From Mycolicibacterium mengxianglii (lineage in GTDB: Bacteria; Actinomycetota; Actinomycetes; Mycobacteriales; Mycobacteriaceae), in contig NZ_CP065373.1 in the NCBI RefSeq assembly GCF_015710575.1, forward strand, positions 1,488,001 through 1,552,000: a stretch of DNA of 64,000 nt, given 5' to 3'. Positions within the stretch are counted from its first letter, which is position 1. Every line of letters begins with the position of its first letter. The notes beneath the pieces are model-generated. The model did no database searches. It was not told where the DNA came from and was given only the letters and a program-made list of their open reading frames with translations. A program made the position numbers and the translations under genes. Shown in pieces: positions 1 to 8,011 of this stretch.

Positions 1-108
1 GCTTGACGCTAGCTGTGAGGATGTGTCCCGACTGTCACGGCGCGTTAATTTGCCGTGAAGTCGTGCGCGCGAGAACAAGCAACGTCGATGTCCCCGGTCA
101 TGGTCGGC

Positions 109-122
109 CGGAAACGTTTCCG
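109..122. promoter_or_regulatory. 14-bp perfect palindrome upstream of the amine island
   Basis: CGGAAACGTTTCCG is a perfect inverted repeat lying 135 bp before the glutamine-synthetase-like start. The symmetry is seen directly. That it binds a regulator, for example the XRE protein encoded at 5851-6498 or a nitrogen regulator, is inference. I cannot place a confident promoter in 1-256, although a TANNNT box (TACCTT) occurs near 206. Confidence 0.4.
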
Positions 123-256
123 AGCCCGGCTGTGGTCTGCGCACCGCCGCGGCCCGAGACCTGAATCTCATGACGTCGTCACGTGTGCGTAACGAGGCCG
201 TGTTTACCTTCGGTGTACATCATCTACCCATAAGAAACTGCGGAAGGGGTGGCCGA

Positions 257-1588
257 ATGGCAGCTCCCACAGGTCTGGCGCAGGCGGCGAAGGAGTCGGG
301 GACCCGGTTCATCCTCGCCCTGTTCGTCGATCTGCGCGGCAAGCCGTGTGCCAAACTCGTGCCCGTCGAAGCAGTCGAGCAGTTGGCTACCGAGGGCGTC
401 GGTTTCGCCGGCTACGCGGTGGGCGCCATCGGCCAGGAACCCAAAGACCCTGATCTGATGGCCATTCCGGACCCGGCGTCGTTCACCCCGATCCCGTTCA
501 TCAAGGACGGGTTGGCCATCGTGCACTGCGACCCCCATGTCGAGGGCAAGCCGTGGCCATTCGCACCACGGGTCATCCTGAAGTCGATGTTGCGGCGGGC
601 GGCCGACAGTGACCTGACCGCCTACGTCGGCGCTGAGGTCGAATACTTCCTGCTGCGCCGCGACGCGGAGGGCACCTTGCATACCGCGGATCCGGGCGAT
701 GTCGCGGACCAGCCCTGTTACGACGCCCGCGGAGTCACCCGCATGTTCGACCACCTCTCCGGAATCTCCACAGCGATGAACTCCCTGGGCTGGGGCAACT
801 ATGCCAACGACCACGAAGACGGCAACGGCCAGTTCGAGCAGAACTTCACCTACTCCGATGCCTTGACCACCGCCGACCGGGTGGTGACGCTGCGCTACCT
901 GCTGACGATGCTGGCCGAGCAGCGCGGCATGATCGCCACGTTCATGGCCAAGCCGTTCGGCGACCACACCGGCAGCGGCTTGCACCTGCACATGTCACTG
1001 CGCGGAAAAGACGACGCCACAGTGTTTCCCGCCGTCGCCGACACACCTGACCCGCGAGGGCTGGGGCTTTCGCCCACCGCATACAGCTTCCTGGCCGGCA
1101 TTCTGGAACACGCATGCGCATTGCAGGCCGTGGTGGCTCCCACTGTCAACTCCTACAAGCGCACCGGCGCGGTCGCGACCACCTCGGGCGCCAGTTGGGC
1201 GCCACGGCACGCCACCTACGGCGGCAACGACCGAACCCATTACATCCGGGTCCCCGACGATCAGCGCATCGAACTGCGCGGTCCGGACGGCTCGGCCAAT
1301 CCGTACCTGGCGATCGCGGCAGCTCTGGGCGCCGGGCTGGACGGCATCAAGCGCAATCTGGATCCGGGCGAACCCGGCGCGTCGACCGCGCAACGGCTGC
1401 AACCACTTCCGTTGACGCTCCTGCATGCCATCGATGCCCTCGAGGCCGACGACGTGATCCTCGGCGCACTCGACGGCGCGGGGGAGGGGGTTGGCAAGTA
1501 CTTCGCCAACCTCAAACGGGAGGAGTTCTTCTCCTGGCATCGCGAAGTGACGCCGTGGGAGATCGACCGTTACCTGCAGGCGTTCTGA
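257..1588 (+). CDS. glnT: type III glutamine synthetase-like ligase (GlnT / gamma-glutamyl-amine synthetase-like)
   Basis: This 443-residue protein of the glutamine synthetase fold would ligate glutamate to ammonia or a small amine using ATP. The catalytic-barrel motifs are visible: GAEVEYFLL (Mg-binding Glu), NGQFEQNF, SGLHLHMSL (His-containing) and the NPYLAIAAALGAGLDGI helix. ATG 257 is preferred over the ATG at 170 because GGAAGGGG precedes it and homologues begin around MAAPTGLAQ. It is the first gene of a run with glxB, glxC, glxD and a flavoprotein. In N-methylglutamate-pathway bacteria the equivalent neighbour is gamma-glutamylmethylamide synthetase; in Streptomyces a related enzyme glutamylates ethanolamine. 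With eutBC downstream, ethanolamine is a plausible substrate, but that is inference; ordinary glutamine synthesis cannot be excluded. Confidence 0.85.
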   Translation: MAAPTGLAQAAKESGTRFILALFVDLRGKPCAKLVPVEAVEQLATEGVGFAGYAVGAIGQEPKDPDLMAIPDPASFTPIPFIKDGLAIVHCDPHVEGKPWPFAPRVILKSMLRRAADSDLTAYVGAEVEYFLLRRDAEGTLHTADPGDVADQPCYDARGVTRMFDHLSGISTAMNSLGWGNYANDHEDGNGQFEQNFTYSDALTTADRVVTLRYLLTMLAEQRGMIATFMAKPFGDHTGSGLHLHMSLRGKDDATVFPAVADTPDPRGLGLSPTAYSFLAGILEHACALQAVVAPTVNSYKRTGAVATTSGASWAPRHATYGGNDRTHYIRVPDDQRIELRGPDGSANPYLAIAAALGAGLDGIKRNLDPGEPGASTAQRLQPLPLTLLHAIDALEADDVILGALDGAGEGVGKYFANLKREEFFSWHREVTPWEIDRYLQAF

Positions 1589-1631
1589 GGCGCTGCTTTC
1601 CGACCCGCTCTGCGGCACAAGGAGATTGTTG

Positions 1632-2531
1632 ATGTGTGGAATCGTGGGTTTGCATCTGCGAAACCCTGAGTTGTACCCGCGGCTGGGTGAGTTGCTCACC
1701 GGGATGCTGTGTGAAATGGGCGAACGTGGCTCGGACTCGGCCGGTGTCGCGGTGTACGGCGACCCTACGTGGTCGCCGGAAGGCCACGCCACGGTGTCCT
1801 TGCTGGAGGTGGACCCCGCCGAGGCCGAGGCGTTGGCAGGCGTGTTGACCGACGCGTTGGGGGCGGCGGTGACGGTGCTGCCCTTGGCCGACACGGTCGT
1901 TGTCCATGCGCCGGTGGCCACCGAGGCGCTGTTGGCCGGCTGCCGGGCTGCGGCCCCCACCGCCCTGATCGCCGGATTCGGCCGAGATGTCGCTGTGCTC
2001 AAAGGTGTTGGGCACCCTCGCGACCTGGCGCGGCGGTACGGGCTGGCGCAGGCGCAGGGTTGGCAAGGCGTCGGACACACCAGGATGGCCACCGAATCGG
2101 CGGTCGACGCCGCCGGGTGCCATCCCTACGCGGTGGGTCCGGATCAGTGCCTGGTGCACAACGGTTCGTTCGCCAACCATGCGACCATCCGGCGGGGTTT
2201 GCGCGCCGCCGGCGTGCCGTTCGACAGTGACAACGACACCGAGGTCGGTGCCCGCTACGTCGCGCATCAGCTGGCCGAAGGTGCTGACGTCGAGTTGGCG
2301 CTCAAACGGTTGTGCGCCGAATTCGACGGTTTCTACACACTCTTGGTCTCAAACTCGGACTCCTTCGCTGTCGTGCGCGACGCGATCGCGTGCAAGCCTG
2401 CTGTCGTCGCCGAAACCACCGACTGGGTGGCCATGGCGTCGGAGTACCGCGCCCTGGTGGGCTTGCCCGGCATCGAGAACGCCCACTTGTTCGAACCTGA
2501 GCCCGAGGTGGTGTACGCATGGAGCCGGTGA
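1632..2531 (+). CDS. glxB: class II glutamine amidotransferase subunit GlxB
   Basis: This 299-residue Ntn-type glutaminase domain resembles the N-terminal part of glutamate synthase but is encoded alone. The start at ATG 1632 places Cys at residue 2 (MCGIVGLH), the nucleophile freed when Met is removed; upstream TTG codons at 1626 and 1629 would spoil this. An AAGGAGA ribosome-binding site lies 7-8 nt before it. The motifs MGERGSDSAG, GHTRMATES and HNGSFANH form the glutaminase pocket. The gene overlaps glxC by one base (TGATG). It likely supplies ammonia, or accepts a gamma-glutamyl amide, for GlxD. It corresponds to MgsA of N-methylglutamate synthase by position and fold. Confidence 0.85.
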   Translation: MCGIVGLHLRNPELYPRLGELLTGMLCEMGERGSDSAGVAVYGDPTWSPEGHATVSLLEVDPAEAEALAGVLTDALGAAVTVLPLADTVVVHAPVATEALLAGCRAAAPTALIAGFGRDVAVLKGVGHPRDLARRYGLAQAQGWQGVGHTRMATESAVDAAGCHPYAVGPDQCLVHNGSFANHATIRRGLRAAGVPFDSDNDTEVGARYVAHQLAEGADVELALKRLCAEFDGFYTLLVSNSDSFAVVRDAIACKPAVVAETTDWVAMASEYRALVGLPGIENAHLFEPEPEVVYAWSR

Positions 2532-3220
2532 TGTCCGACGGGCTCGAGACCGTCTTCGACCTGAAGCAGACGAGTGTTCGGGAAGTCAACGCCGCGTTGC
2601 ATTCTGCGGCTGTCGCAGGATCCTATGTGATCGAGAATCCCGCCGGTGCCCACAACCTGGCTGTCGGTGTCGACGCTGCGGTGCGGGTGCGCATCGCCGG
2701 GCACGTGGGGTATTACGCGGCGGGGATGAACAAGCACGCCGAGGTCACCATCGAAGGTAACGCCGGCGTCGGAGTCGCAGAGAACATGATGAGCGGCACG
2801 GTGGTGGTCAAAGGCAATGCATCGCAGTCCGCGGGCGCCACCGCGCACGGTGGCCTGCTGGTGATCGAGGGCGACGCCGCTGCACGGTGCGGCATTTCGA
2901 TGAAGGGCGTCAACGTCGTCGTCGGGGGCAACGCCGGGCACATGAGTGCCTTCATGGCGCAGCGCGGCACCCTGGTGGTACGAGGCGATGTCGGTGACGC
3001 ACTGGGGGATTCGATCTATGAGGCGCGCCTCTACGTGCGCGGTGAGGTCTCCTCGCTGGGCGCAGACTGTGTAGCCAAACCGATGAACGACGAACACCAT
3101 GCGGAGCTGGCGGCGCTGCTCAAGGATGCGGGCTTCGGTGACGACACCAGCGCCTACACCCGCTACGGTTCGGCCCGCTCGCTGTACCACTTCCACGTCG
3201 ACAACGCCGGGTCCTACTGA
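2531..3220 (+). CDS. glxC: glutamate synthase GXGXG-domain subunit GlxC
   Basis: About 229 residues formed mostly of right-handed beta-helix repeats, visible as recurring glycine-rich strands such as VTIEGNAGVGV, VVVKGNASQSAG and VVVGGNAGHMSAFMAQRG. This is the C-terminal scaffold domain of glutamate synthase as a separate protein (MgsB-like). The ATG at 2531 overlaps the glxB stop (TGATG) and has GGAG upstream; an in-frame ATG at 2519 is the alternative. It is not catalytic on its own in this family. It is thought to tie the glutaminase and FMN subunits together, so the three genes probably make one complex. About 48 bp separate it from glxD. Confidence 0.82.
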   Translation: MSDGLETVFDLKQTSVREVNAALHSAAVAGSYVIENPAGAHNLAVGVDAAVRVRIAGHVGYYAAGMNKHAEVTIEGNAGVGVAENMMSGTVVVKGNASQSAGATAHGGLLVIEGDAAARCGISMKGVNVVVGGNAGHMSAFMAQRGTLVVRGDVGDALGDSIYEARLYVRGEVSSLGADCVAKPMNDEHHAELAALLKDAGFGDDTSAYTRYGSARSLYHFHVDNAGSY

Positions 3221-3268
3221 CCTGTGTTACGCGTCCGACGACATCTTTGATGCGAGGAGAACCACCGC

Positions 3269-4621
3269 ATGAGCGAGCAACCCATGAACAACGACGACCG
3301 CGCCCGGCGCGGCCTGCGGGAATCGGCGACCTTCGACCGCGCCACCATCAACGACATCCAGCGTGCCGCTGCCACCGGCGTCTACGACATCCGCGGCTGG
3401 GGCGCCAAGCGGCCGCTACCGCACTTCGACGACCTGGTCTTCCTGGGTGCGAGTATGTCTCGGTACCCACTGGAGGGTTATCGGGAACGCTGCAACACGG
3501 ACGTGATATTGGGCAGTCGACATGCCAAACACCCGCTGCACCTGAGCATTCCGATCACCATCGCGGGCATGAGCTTTGGTTCGCTGTCGGCCAACGCCAA
3601 GGAGGCGCTGGGCCGCGGCGCCAGCGAGGTCGGCACCTCGACCACCACCGGCGACGGCGGGATGACCCCGGAAGAACGGGGCCAGAGCAAGAGTTTGGTG
3701 TACCAGTACCTGCCCAGCCGGTACGGGATGAACCCCGACGACCTACGCAAGGCCGACGCGATCGAGATCGTCCTCGGCCAGGGAGCGAAGCCGGGTGGCG
3801 GCGGGATGTTGTTGGGGCAGAAGATCACCGAGCGGGTCGCGGGCATGCGGGACCTGCCTGAAGGTATCGACCAGCGCAGTGCGTGCCGGCACCCGGACTG
3901 GACGGGTCCCGACGATCTCACCATCAAGATCGCCGAACTGCGGGAGCTCACCGACTGGGAAAAGCCCATCTACGTCAAGATGGGGGCGTCGCGGACGTAC
4001 TACGACGTCAAACTCGCCGTCCATGCCGGCGCTGACGTCGTCGTCGTCGACGGTATGCAGGGCGGCACCGCTGCCACCCAGAGCGTGTTCATCGAGCACG
4101 TCGGCATCCCGACGTTGGCTGCGATCCCGCAGGCGGTGCAGGCGTTGCAGGAACTGGACGTGTATCGGAGCGGAGAGGGATCGGTTCAGCTGATCGTCTC
4201 CGGCGGCATCCGCAGCGGTGCCGACGTCGCCAAGGCGCTGGCGCTGGGTGCCGACGCCGTGGCGATCGGTACCGCAGCGCTGATCGCGCTGGGCGACAAC
4301 GACCCTCGGTGGTCTGCCGACTACGAGGCAATGGGTTCGGCGGCCGGCTTCTACGACGACTTCCAGGACGGCCGCGATCCCGCAGGCATCACCACCCAGG
4401 ATCCCGAACTGGCCGCGCGACTGGACCCGGTCGAGGCCGGCCGGCGACTGGCCAACTATCTGCGGGTGCTCACCATGGAGACCCAGACCATCGCCCGGGC
4501 GTGTGGCAAATCCCATGTCCAGCATCTGGAACCCGAAGACCTGGTGGCGCTGAGCATCGAAGCGGCCGCCATGGCGCGCATCCCGCTGGCGGGTACGAAT
4601 TGGATTCCCGGCCATGCCTGA
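3269..4621 (+). CDS. glxD: FMN-binding glutamate synthase-like subunit GlxD
   Basis: A 450-residue TIM-barrel protein homologous to the FMN/synthase domain of glutamate synthase. Visible motifs are GMSFGSLSANAKEALGRGA, TGDGGMTPEERG, IYVKMGAS, DGMQGGTAATQ and SGGIRSGADVAKALALGAD (FMN phosphate loop). The start ATG 3269 follows GAGGAGA. The cysteine cluster that binds 3Fe-4S in classical GltB is reduced to a single Cys in ACGKSHVQHLEPED, so the iron-sulfur centre is probably absent, as in MgsC-type proteins. The last 8 bases overlap the next gene. It likely performs the reductive or transfer step that makes glutamate or an N-substituted glutamate; the substrate is not determined by sequence. 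Confidence 0.84.
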   Translation: MSEQPMNNDDRARRGLRESATFDRATINDIQRAAATGVYDIRGWGAKRPLPHFDDLVFLGASMSRYPLEGYRERCNTDVILGSRHAKHPLHLSIPITIAGMSFGSLSANAKEALGRGASEVGTSTTTGDGGMTPEERGQSKSLVYQYLPSRYGMNPDDLRKADAIEIVLGQGAKPGGGGMLLGQKITERVAGMRDLPEGIDQRSACRHPDWTGPDDLTIKIAELRELTDWEKPIYVKMGASRTYYDVKLAVHAGADVVVVDGMQGGTAATQSVFIEHVGIPTLAAIPQAVQALQELDVYRSGEGSVQLIVSGGIRSGADVAKALALGADAVAIGTAALIALGDNDPRWSADYEAMGSAAGFYDDFQDGRDPAGITTQDPELAARLDPVEAGRRLANYLRVLTMETQTIARACGKSHVQHLEPEDLVALSIEAAAMARIPLAGTNWIPGHA

Positions 4622-5801
4622 GGTGATCGTCATCGGTGGTGGGCTCGAAGGTGCTGCCACCGCATGGGCGCTGGCTCGACGCGGGGTCACCGACGTGCTG
4701 GTACTCGAACGCGCCACCGTCGGTGCGGGGATGACCGGTAAGTCCAGCGGGATCGTGCGGTGCCACTACGGCGTGAGCTCGCTGGCGGCGATGAGTCAGT
4801 ACGGGCTCGAGATCTTGGAATCCGCCGAGCAACAGTTCTGTCAACCTGTCGGCTTCCATCGCACGGGTTATGTGGTGGGAGTGGGCGATGGTGATGTCGA
4901 CGCACTCGATGCCAACCTGGCGACCCAGCGTGCGGTGGGCGTACAGACCGAACGGATCGACGAATCCGATGTCGCAAAGCTCTGGCCCACTGCCTATCTC
5001 GGAGACTTCGCGGGCTTCGCCTACGAGCCCCGCGGTGGATACGGCGACGCGTACATGACCGCCCAGGCGTTCGCGGCCACGGCCCGCGCCGCCGGGGTGA
5101 AGATCCGACAGGGCGCGGCGGTTGCCGAGATCGTCGTCGAAACCGGCCAGGTGCGTGGGGTGCGTTTGCGTGACGGCGAGGCCATCACCGGCGGCAATGT
5201 TGTGTTGGCCACCGGCGTCTGGTCGCCGTCGTTCCTCAACGCGTTGGGACTGGACCTACCGATCACCGTGGTGCGCGAGCAGATCGTGATGCTCAAACCG
5301 CCCGTCGACGTGGCCGATGTCGACCGACTGCCGGTGTTCTCCGACCTGGTGTCGCTGCAGTACGTACGTCCCGACATCGGTGGCGAAATCCTCTTCGGCA
5401 ACAGCGATCTGGACACGATCGAGACCGCTGACCCGGACGCCTACAGCAACCGCGCCGACAGCGATTTCCTGGCCGGCACCGTCGAGAAGCTCTCGCACCG
5501 GTTCCCTGGTCTGGCCGACGGTGCCGTGGCGTCCACCTACGCCGGCTGCTACGACGTCACCCCGGACTTCAACCCGGTGATGTCGCGGACACCGATCGCG
5601 GGCCTGGTACTGGCGGTCGGGTTCAGCGGGCACGGTTTCAAGATCGCGCCCGCGGTCGGGCGACTGGTTGCCGACCTGGTGATCGACGGGGTGAGCAGCG
5701 ATCCCCGGATCCCGGAGTCCGACTTCCGGCTGAGCCGCTTCGCCGAGGGGCAGCCATTGACGAGCCCGCATCCCTATTCTGCCGCGGGTCAGCTGCGGTG
5801 A
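4614..5801 (+). CDS. FAD-dependent amine oxidoreductase, sarcosine oxidase beta / DAO family
   Basis: A 395-residue D-amino-acid-oxidase-fold flavoprotein. The N-terminus MPEVIVIGGGLEGAATAWAL is the FAD dinucleotide motif, TGKSSGIVRCHYG resembles SoxB-type flavin contacts, and AVGFSGHGFKIAPAVGRL is the C-terminal FAD segment. The start ATG lies inside the end of glxD (8-nt overlap), so it is translationally coupled. Relatives oxidise N-alkyl amino acids such as sarcosine or N-methylglutamate to an aldehyde plus the free amino acid. In this operon it could be the dehydrogenase that regenerates glutamate from an N-substituted glutamate. The SoxA/D/G partner subunits are not in the window, so electron acceptor and substrate are open. 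Confidence 0.8.
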   Translation: MPEVIVIGGGLEGAATAWALARRGVTDVLVLERATVGAGMTGKSSGIVRCHYGVSSLAAMSQYGLEILESAEQQFCQPVGFHRTGYVVGVGDGDVDALDANLATQRAVGVQTERIDESDVAKLWPTAYLGDFAGFAYEPRGGYGDAYMTAQAFAATARAAGVKIRQGAAVAEIVVETGQVRGVRLRDGEAITGGNVVLATGVWSPSFLNALGLDLPITVVREQIVMLKPPVDVADVDRLPVFSDLVSLQYVRPDIGGEILFGNSDLDTIETADPDAYSNRADSDFLAGTVEKLSHRFPGLADGAVASTYAGCYDVTPDFNPVMSRTPIAGLVLAVGFSGHGFKIAPAVGRLVADLVIDGVSSDPRIPESDFRLSRFAEGQPLTSPHPYSAAGQLR

Positions 5802-5850
5802 GTCCGCAGCAGGCGCGGACCGCAGCCCGCCCCGGGTACCGTCTCATGTC

Positions 5851-6498
5851 ATGAGCGACGATCCACTCTTGCGAAACCGCGCGGGCAGCGCGGGTGAACG
5901 CACCCCGTCGGAGCCGCTCCTCGGAACCGGGCTCGAAGGGGCCATCGCTCGCAACGTCCGTGCCCTGCGCACGCAGAGCGGACTGTCGGTATCGGAGATG
6001 GCCGACCGGGTGGGCATCTCGAAAGCAATGATGTCAAAAATCGAGAACGCCCAAACCTCATGCAGCCTGGCTACTCTCGCGCGACTGGCGGCGGGTCTGG
6101 ATGTGCCGGTGACATCGCTGCTGCGCGGTGTGGACGCCGAGCGGGCGGCGGTGTTCACCGCGGCGGGCACGGGCCCGCAGATCAACCGCAATGGCACCCA
6201 GGTGGGTCATCACTATGAACTGCTCGGCGCACTGCGGGGCCAGCACAAGAGGCTGGAATCGCTGATGGTGACCCTCACCACCGAAAGTGAGACCTACCCG
6301 CTGTTCCAACACCCGGGCACCGAATTCATCTATCAGCTCGACGGGGTGATGGAGTACGGCCACGGCGCCTCGGTGTACCGGCTCGAACCTGGTGATTCGT
6401 TGCAGTTCGACGGGGAGGGTGCGCACGGCCCGACGGCCTTGATCAGCCTGCCGATCCGCTTCCTGTCCGTCATCGCCTTTCCTGACAGCACCCCGTAG
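5851..6498 (+). CDS. XRE-family regulator with C-terminal cupin sensor domain
   Basis: This 215-residue regulator has an N-terminal helix-turn-helix (about residues 32-86; NVRALRTQSGLSVSEMADRV followed by GISKAMMSKIENAQT) and a cupin barrel (about 140-212; HPGTEFIYQLDGVMEYGHG, YRLEPGDSLQFDGEGAHGP). Cupin-XRE proteins sense small molecules such as amines or amino acids. The gene lies between the glutamate-synthase-like operon and eutBC, so it is the obvious local regulator. The start ATG 5851 has TACCGT at 5837-5842, 8 nt upstream, and no SD, consistent with leaderless translation. An inverted repeat (GTCCGC 5802-5807, GCGGAC 5815-5820) sits just upstream and may be an operator or terminator. 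Confidence 0.85.
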   Translation: MSDDPLLRNRAGSAGERTPSEPLLGTGLEGAIARNVRALRTQSGLSVSEMADRVGISKAMMSKIENAQTSCSLATLARLAAGLDVPVTSLLRGVDAERAAVFTAAGTGPQINRNGTQVGHHYELLGALRGQHKRLESLMVTLTTESETYPLFQHPGTEFIYQLDGVMEYGHGASVYRLEPGDSLQFDGEGAHGPTALISLPIRFLSVIAFPDSTP

Positions 6499-6553
6499 CC
6501 GATTACGATCCAGCTGCTCCTCGACGCTGAGGGGCGTCGAAACCGCGTCGAAA
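6482..6553 (+). promoter_or_regulatory. eutB promoter with nested direct and inverted repeats
   Basis: A -35-like CTGACA (6482-6487), a 16-bp spacer and a -10 TACGAT (6504-6509) lie over the end of the XRE gene and predict a start of transcription near 6516. Immediately downstream are the inverted repeat TCGACGC/GCGTCGA (6521-6540, 6-nt loop) and the direct repeat GCGTCGAAA (6534-6542 and 6545-6553, 11-bp period, one helical turn). This arrangement downstream of a promoter suits repression. Assignment to the XRE protein is inference. Confidence 0.5.
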
Positions 6554-6578
6554 TCACCCCGAAACAGGAGATGCGACC

Positions 6579-6602
6579 ATGCTCGTCATGATGGGCCGGT
6601 GA
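6579..6602 (+). CDS. seven-codon leader ORF coupled to eutB
   Basis: ATG CTC GTC ATG ATG GGC CGG TGA encodes MLVMMGR. A strong AGGAG (6566-6570) is spaced 8 nt before its ATG, whereas the eutB GTG at 6599 has no ribosome-binding site of its own. The TGA overlaps the eutB start by two bases (GTGA), the classic arrangement for termination-reinitiation coupling. No homologue can be judged at this length. It could alternatively be chance, with eutB initiated by long-range SD use. Confidence 0.45.
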   Translation: MLVMMGR

Positions 6603-8011
6603 CCATCCGCCGCCACACCCTCGCCGGCTGTACCTACACCTTCGACAGTCTGGCCGACGTCCTGGCCAAGGCGTCTCCGGCGCGCTCGGGTGACCAGCTC
6701 GCCGGCTGCGCGGCCGGGAGCGACGCGGAGCGGGCAGCTGCGCGGTACGCGCTGGCTGACATCCCCCTGACCGAGTTCCTCACCGAAGTCGTCGTGCCCT
6801 ACGAGACCGATGAAGTGACCCGGCTGATCATCGACACCCACGACAGCGCGGCGTTCGCACCGGTGGCCGCCCTGACCGTCGGCGGGCTGCGGGACTGGCT
6901 GCTGAGTATGGTCGTCGACCCCGACGGCGCTACCGCAGTCACGGCACTGGCCCCCGGGCTGACTCCGGAGATGGTCGCGGCCGTCAGCAAGCTCATGCGC
7001 AACCAGGACCTGATCGCCGTGGGTCGGCTTCCGCTGGTGACAGCCGCGTTCCGCTCCACCGTGGGGCTGCCCGGGCGACTGGCCAGCCGCCTGCAGCCCA
7101 ACCATCCCACCGACAACCCGCAGGGTGTGGCCGCCGCCACGCTGGACGGCTTGCTGATGGGCAGCGGCGACGCGGTGATCGGCATCAACCCGGCCACCGA
7201 CTCACCGCGGGCCGTCTCGGAGCTGCTACGGCTGCTCGACGACGTCCGCGCGCGCTACGAGATCCCCACCCAGTCGTGTGTTCTGACCCACATCACCACC
7301 ACGATCGACCTGATCGCCCAGGGTGCGCCGGTGGATCTGGTGTTCCAGTCCGTGGCCGGCACCGAGGCCGCCAACAAGGGGTTCGGCATCGACATCGCTC
7401 TGCTGCGGGAGGGCATGGAAGCCGGGCGTTCGCTGCAGCGCGGCACCGTGGGCGCCAACGTCATGTACCTGGAGACAGGTCAGGGTTCGGCGCTGTCGGC
7501 CGGCGGCCACCTCGGTGCCGGTGGTGTCGCCGTCGATCAGCAGACGCTGGAAGCGCGCGCCTACGCGGTGGCCCGGGCCGTTGAACCGCTGCTGGTGAAC
7601 ACCGTCGTCGGCTTCATCGGCCCTGAATACCTCTATGACGGAAAGCAAATCGTGCGGGCCGGACTGGAAGACAACTTCTGCGGCCGGTTGCTGGGCCTGC
7701 CGATGGGTGTCGACGTCTGCTACACCAACCACGCCGAAGCCGACGGCGACGATATGGACGTCCTGCTGACGTTGTTGGCCGCCGCGGGCACGGCGTTCGT
7801 CATCGCCGTGCCCGGCGCTGACGACATCATGCTGGGCTACCAGAGCCTGTCCTTCCACGATGTCTTGTACGCCCGTCGCACCCTCGGGCTCAGGCCGGCG
7901 CCGGAGTTCGAGGAGTGGTTGGCCGCCCAGGACATGATCGGCGGCGACGGGCTGGTTCGGCCGCTGGAGGCCAGCACCTCGAACTTGCGGACACTGGCGG
8001 CCAGCGCGTGA
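6599..8011 (+). CDS. eutB: ethanolamine ammonia-lyase large subunit EutB
   Basis: This 470-residue TIM-barrel subunit holds the active site of adenosylcobalamin-dependent ethanolamine ammonia-lyase, which converts ethanolamine to acetaldehyde and ammonia. Characteristic segments are ASPARSGDQLAGCAA, ADIPLTEFL, NQDLIAVGRLP, LQPNHPTDNPQGV, GINPATDSP, FQSVAGTEAANKGFG and ETGQGSALSAGGH. The length matches the family (about 450-470). The GTG start overlaps the stop of a seven-codon ORF, and the 3' end overlaps eutC by four bases (GTGA). No microcompartment genes are nearby, so this is the short cytosolic form of the pathway typical of actinobacteria. I saw no cobalamin riboswitch upstream. Confidence 0.95.
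   Translation: MTIRRHTLAGCTYTFDSLADVLAKASPARSGDQLAGCAAGSDAERAAARYALADIPLTEFLTEVVVPYETDEVTRLIIDTHDSAAFAPVAALTVGGLRDWLLSMVVDPDGATAVTALAPGLTPEMVAAVSKLMRNQDLIAVGRLPLVTAAFRSTVGLPGRLASRLQPNHPTDNPQGVAAATLDGLLMGSGDAVIGINPATDSPRAVSELLRLLDDVRARYEIPTQSCVLTHITTTIDLIAQGAPVDLVFQSVAGTEAANKGFGIDIALLREGMEAGRSLQRGTVGANVMYLETGQGSALSAGGHLGAGGVAVDQQTLEARAYAVARAVEPLLVNTVVGFIGPEYLYDGKQIVRAGLEDNFCGRLLGLPMGVDVCYTNHAEADGDDMDVLLTLLAAAGTAFVIAVPGADDIMLGYQSLSFHDVLYARRTLGLRPAPEFEEWLAAQDMIGGDGLVRPLEASTSNLRTLAASA

Noticed and set aside
180-225. GlnR box upstream of the glutamine-synthetase-like gene
   Set aside because: Partial AC-n9-AC matches exist, but both half-sites deviate from the consensus too much to claim.
6499-6598. 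Cobalamin riboswitch before eutB
   Set aside because: I looked for B12-box-like conserved sequence and for room for such a fold; the leader of about 60-80 nt is too short and lacks it.
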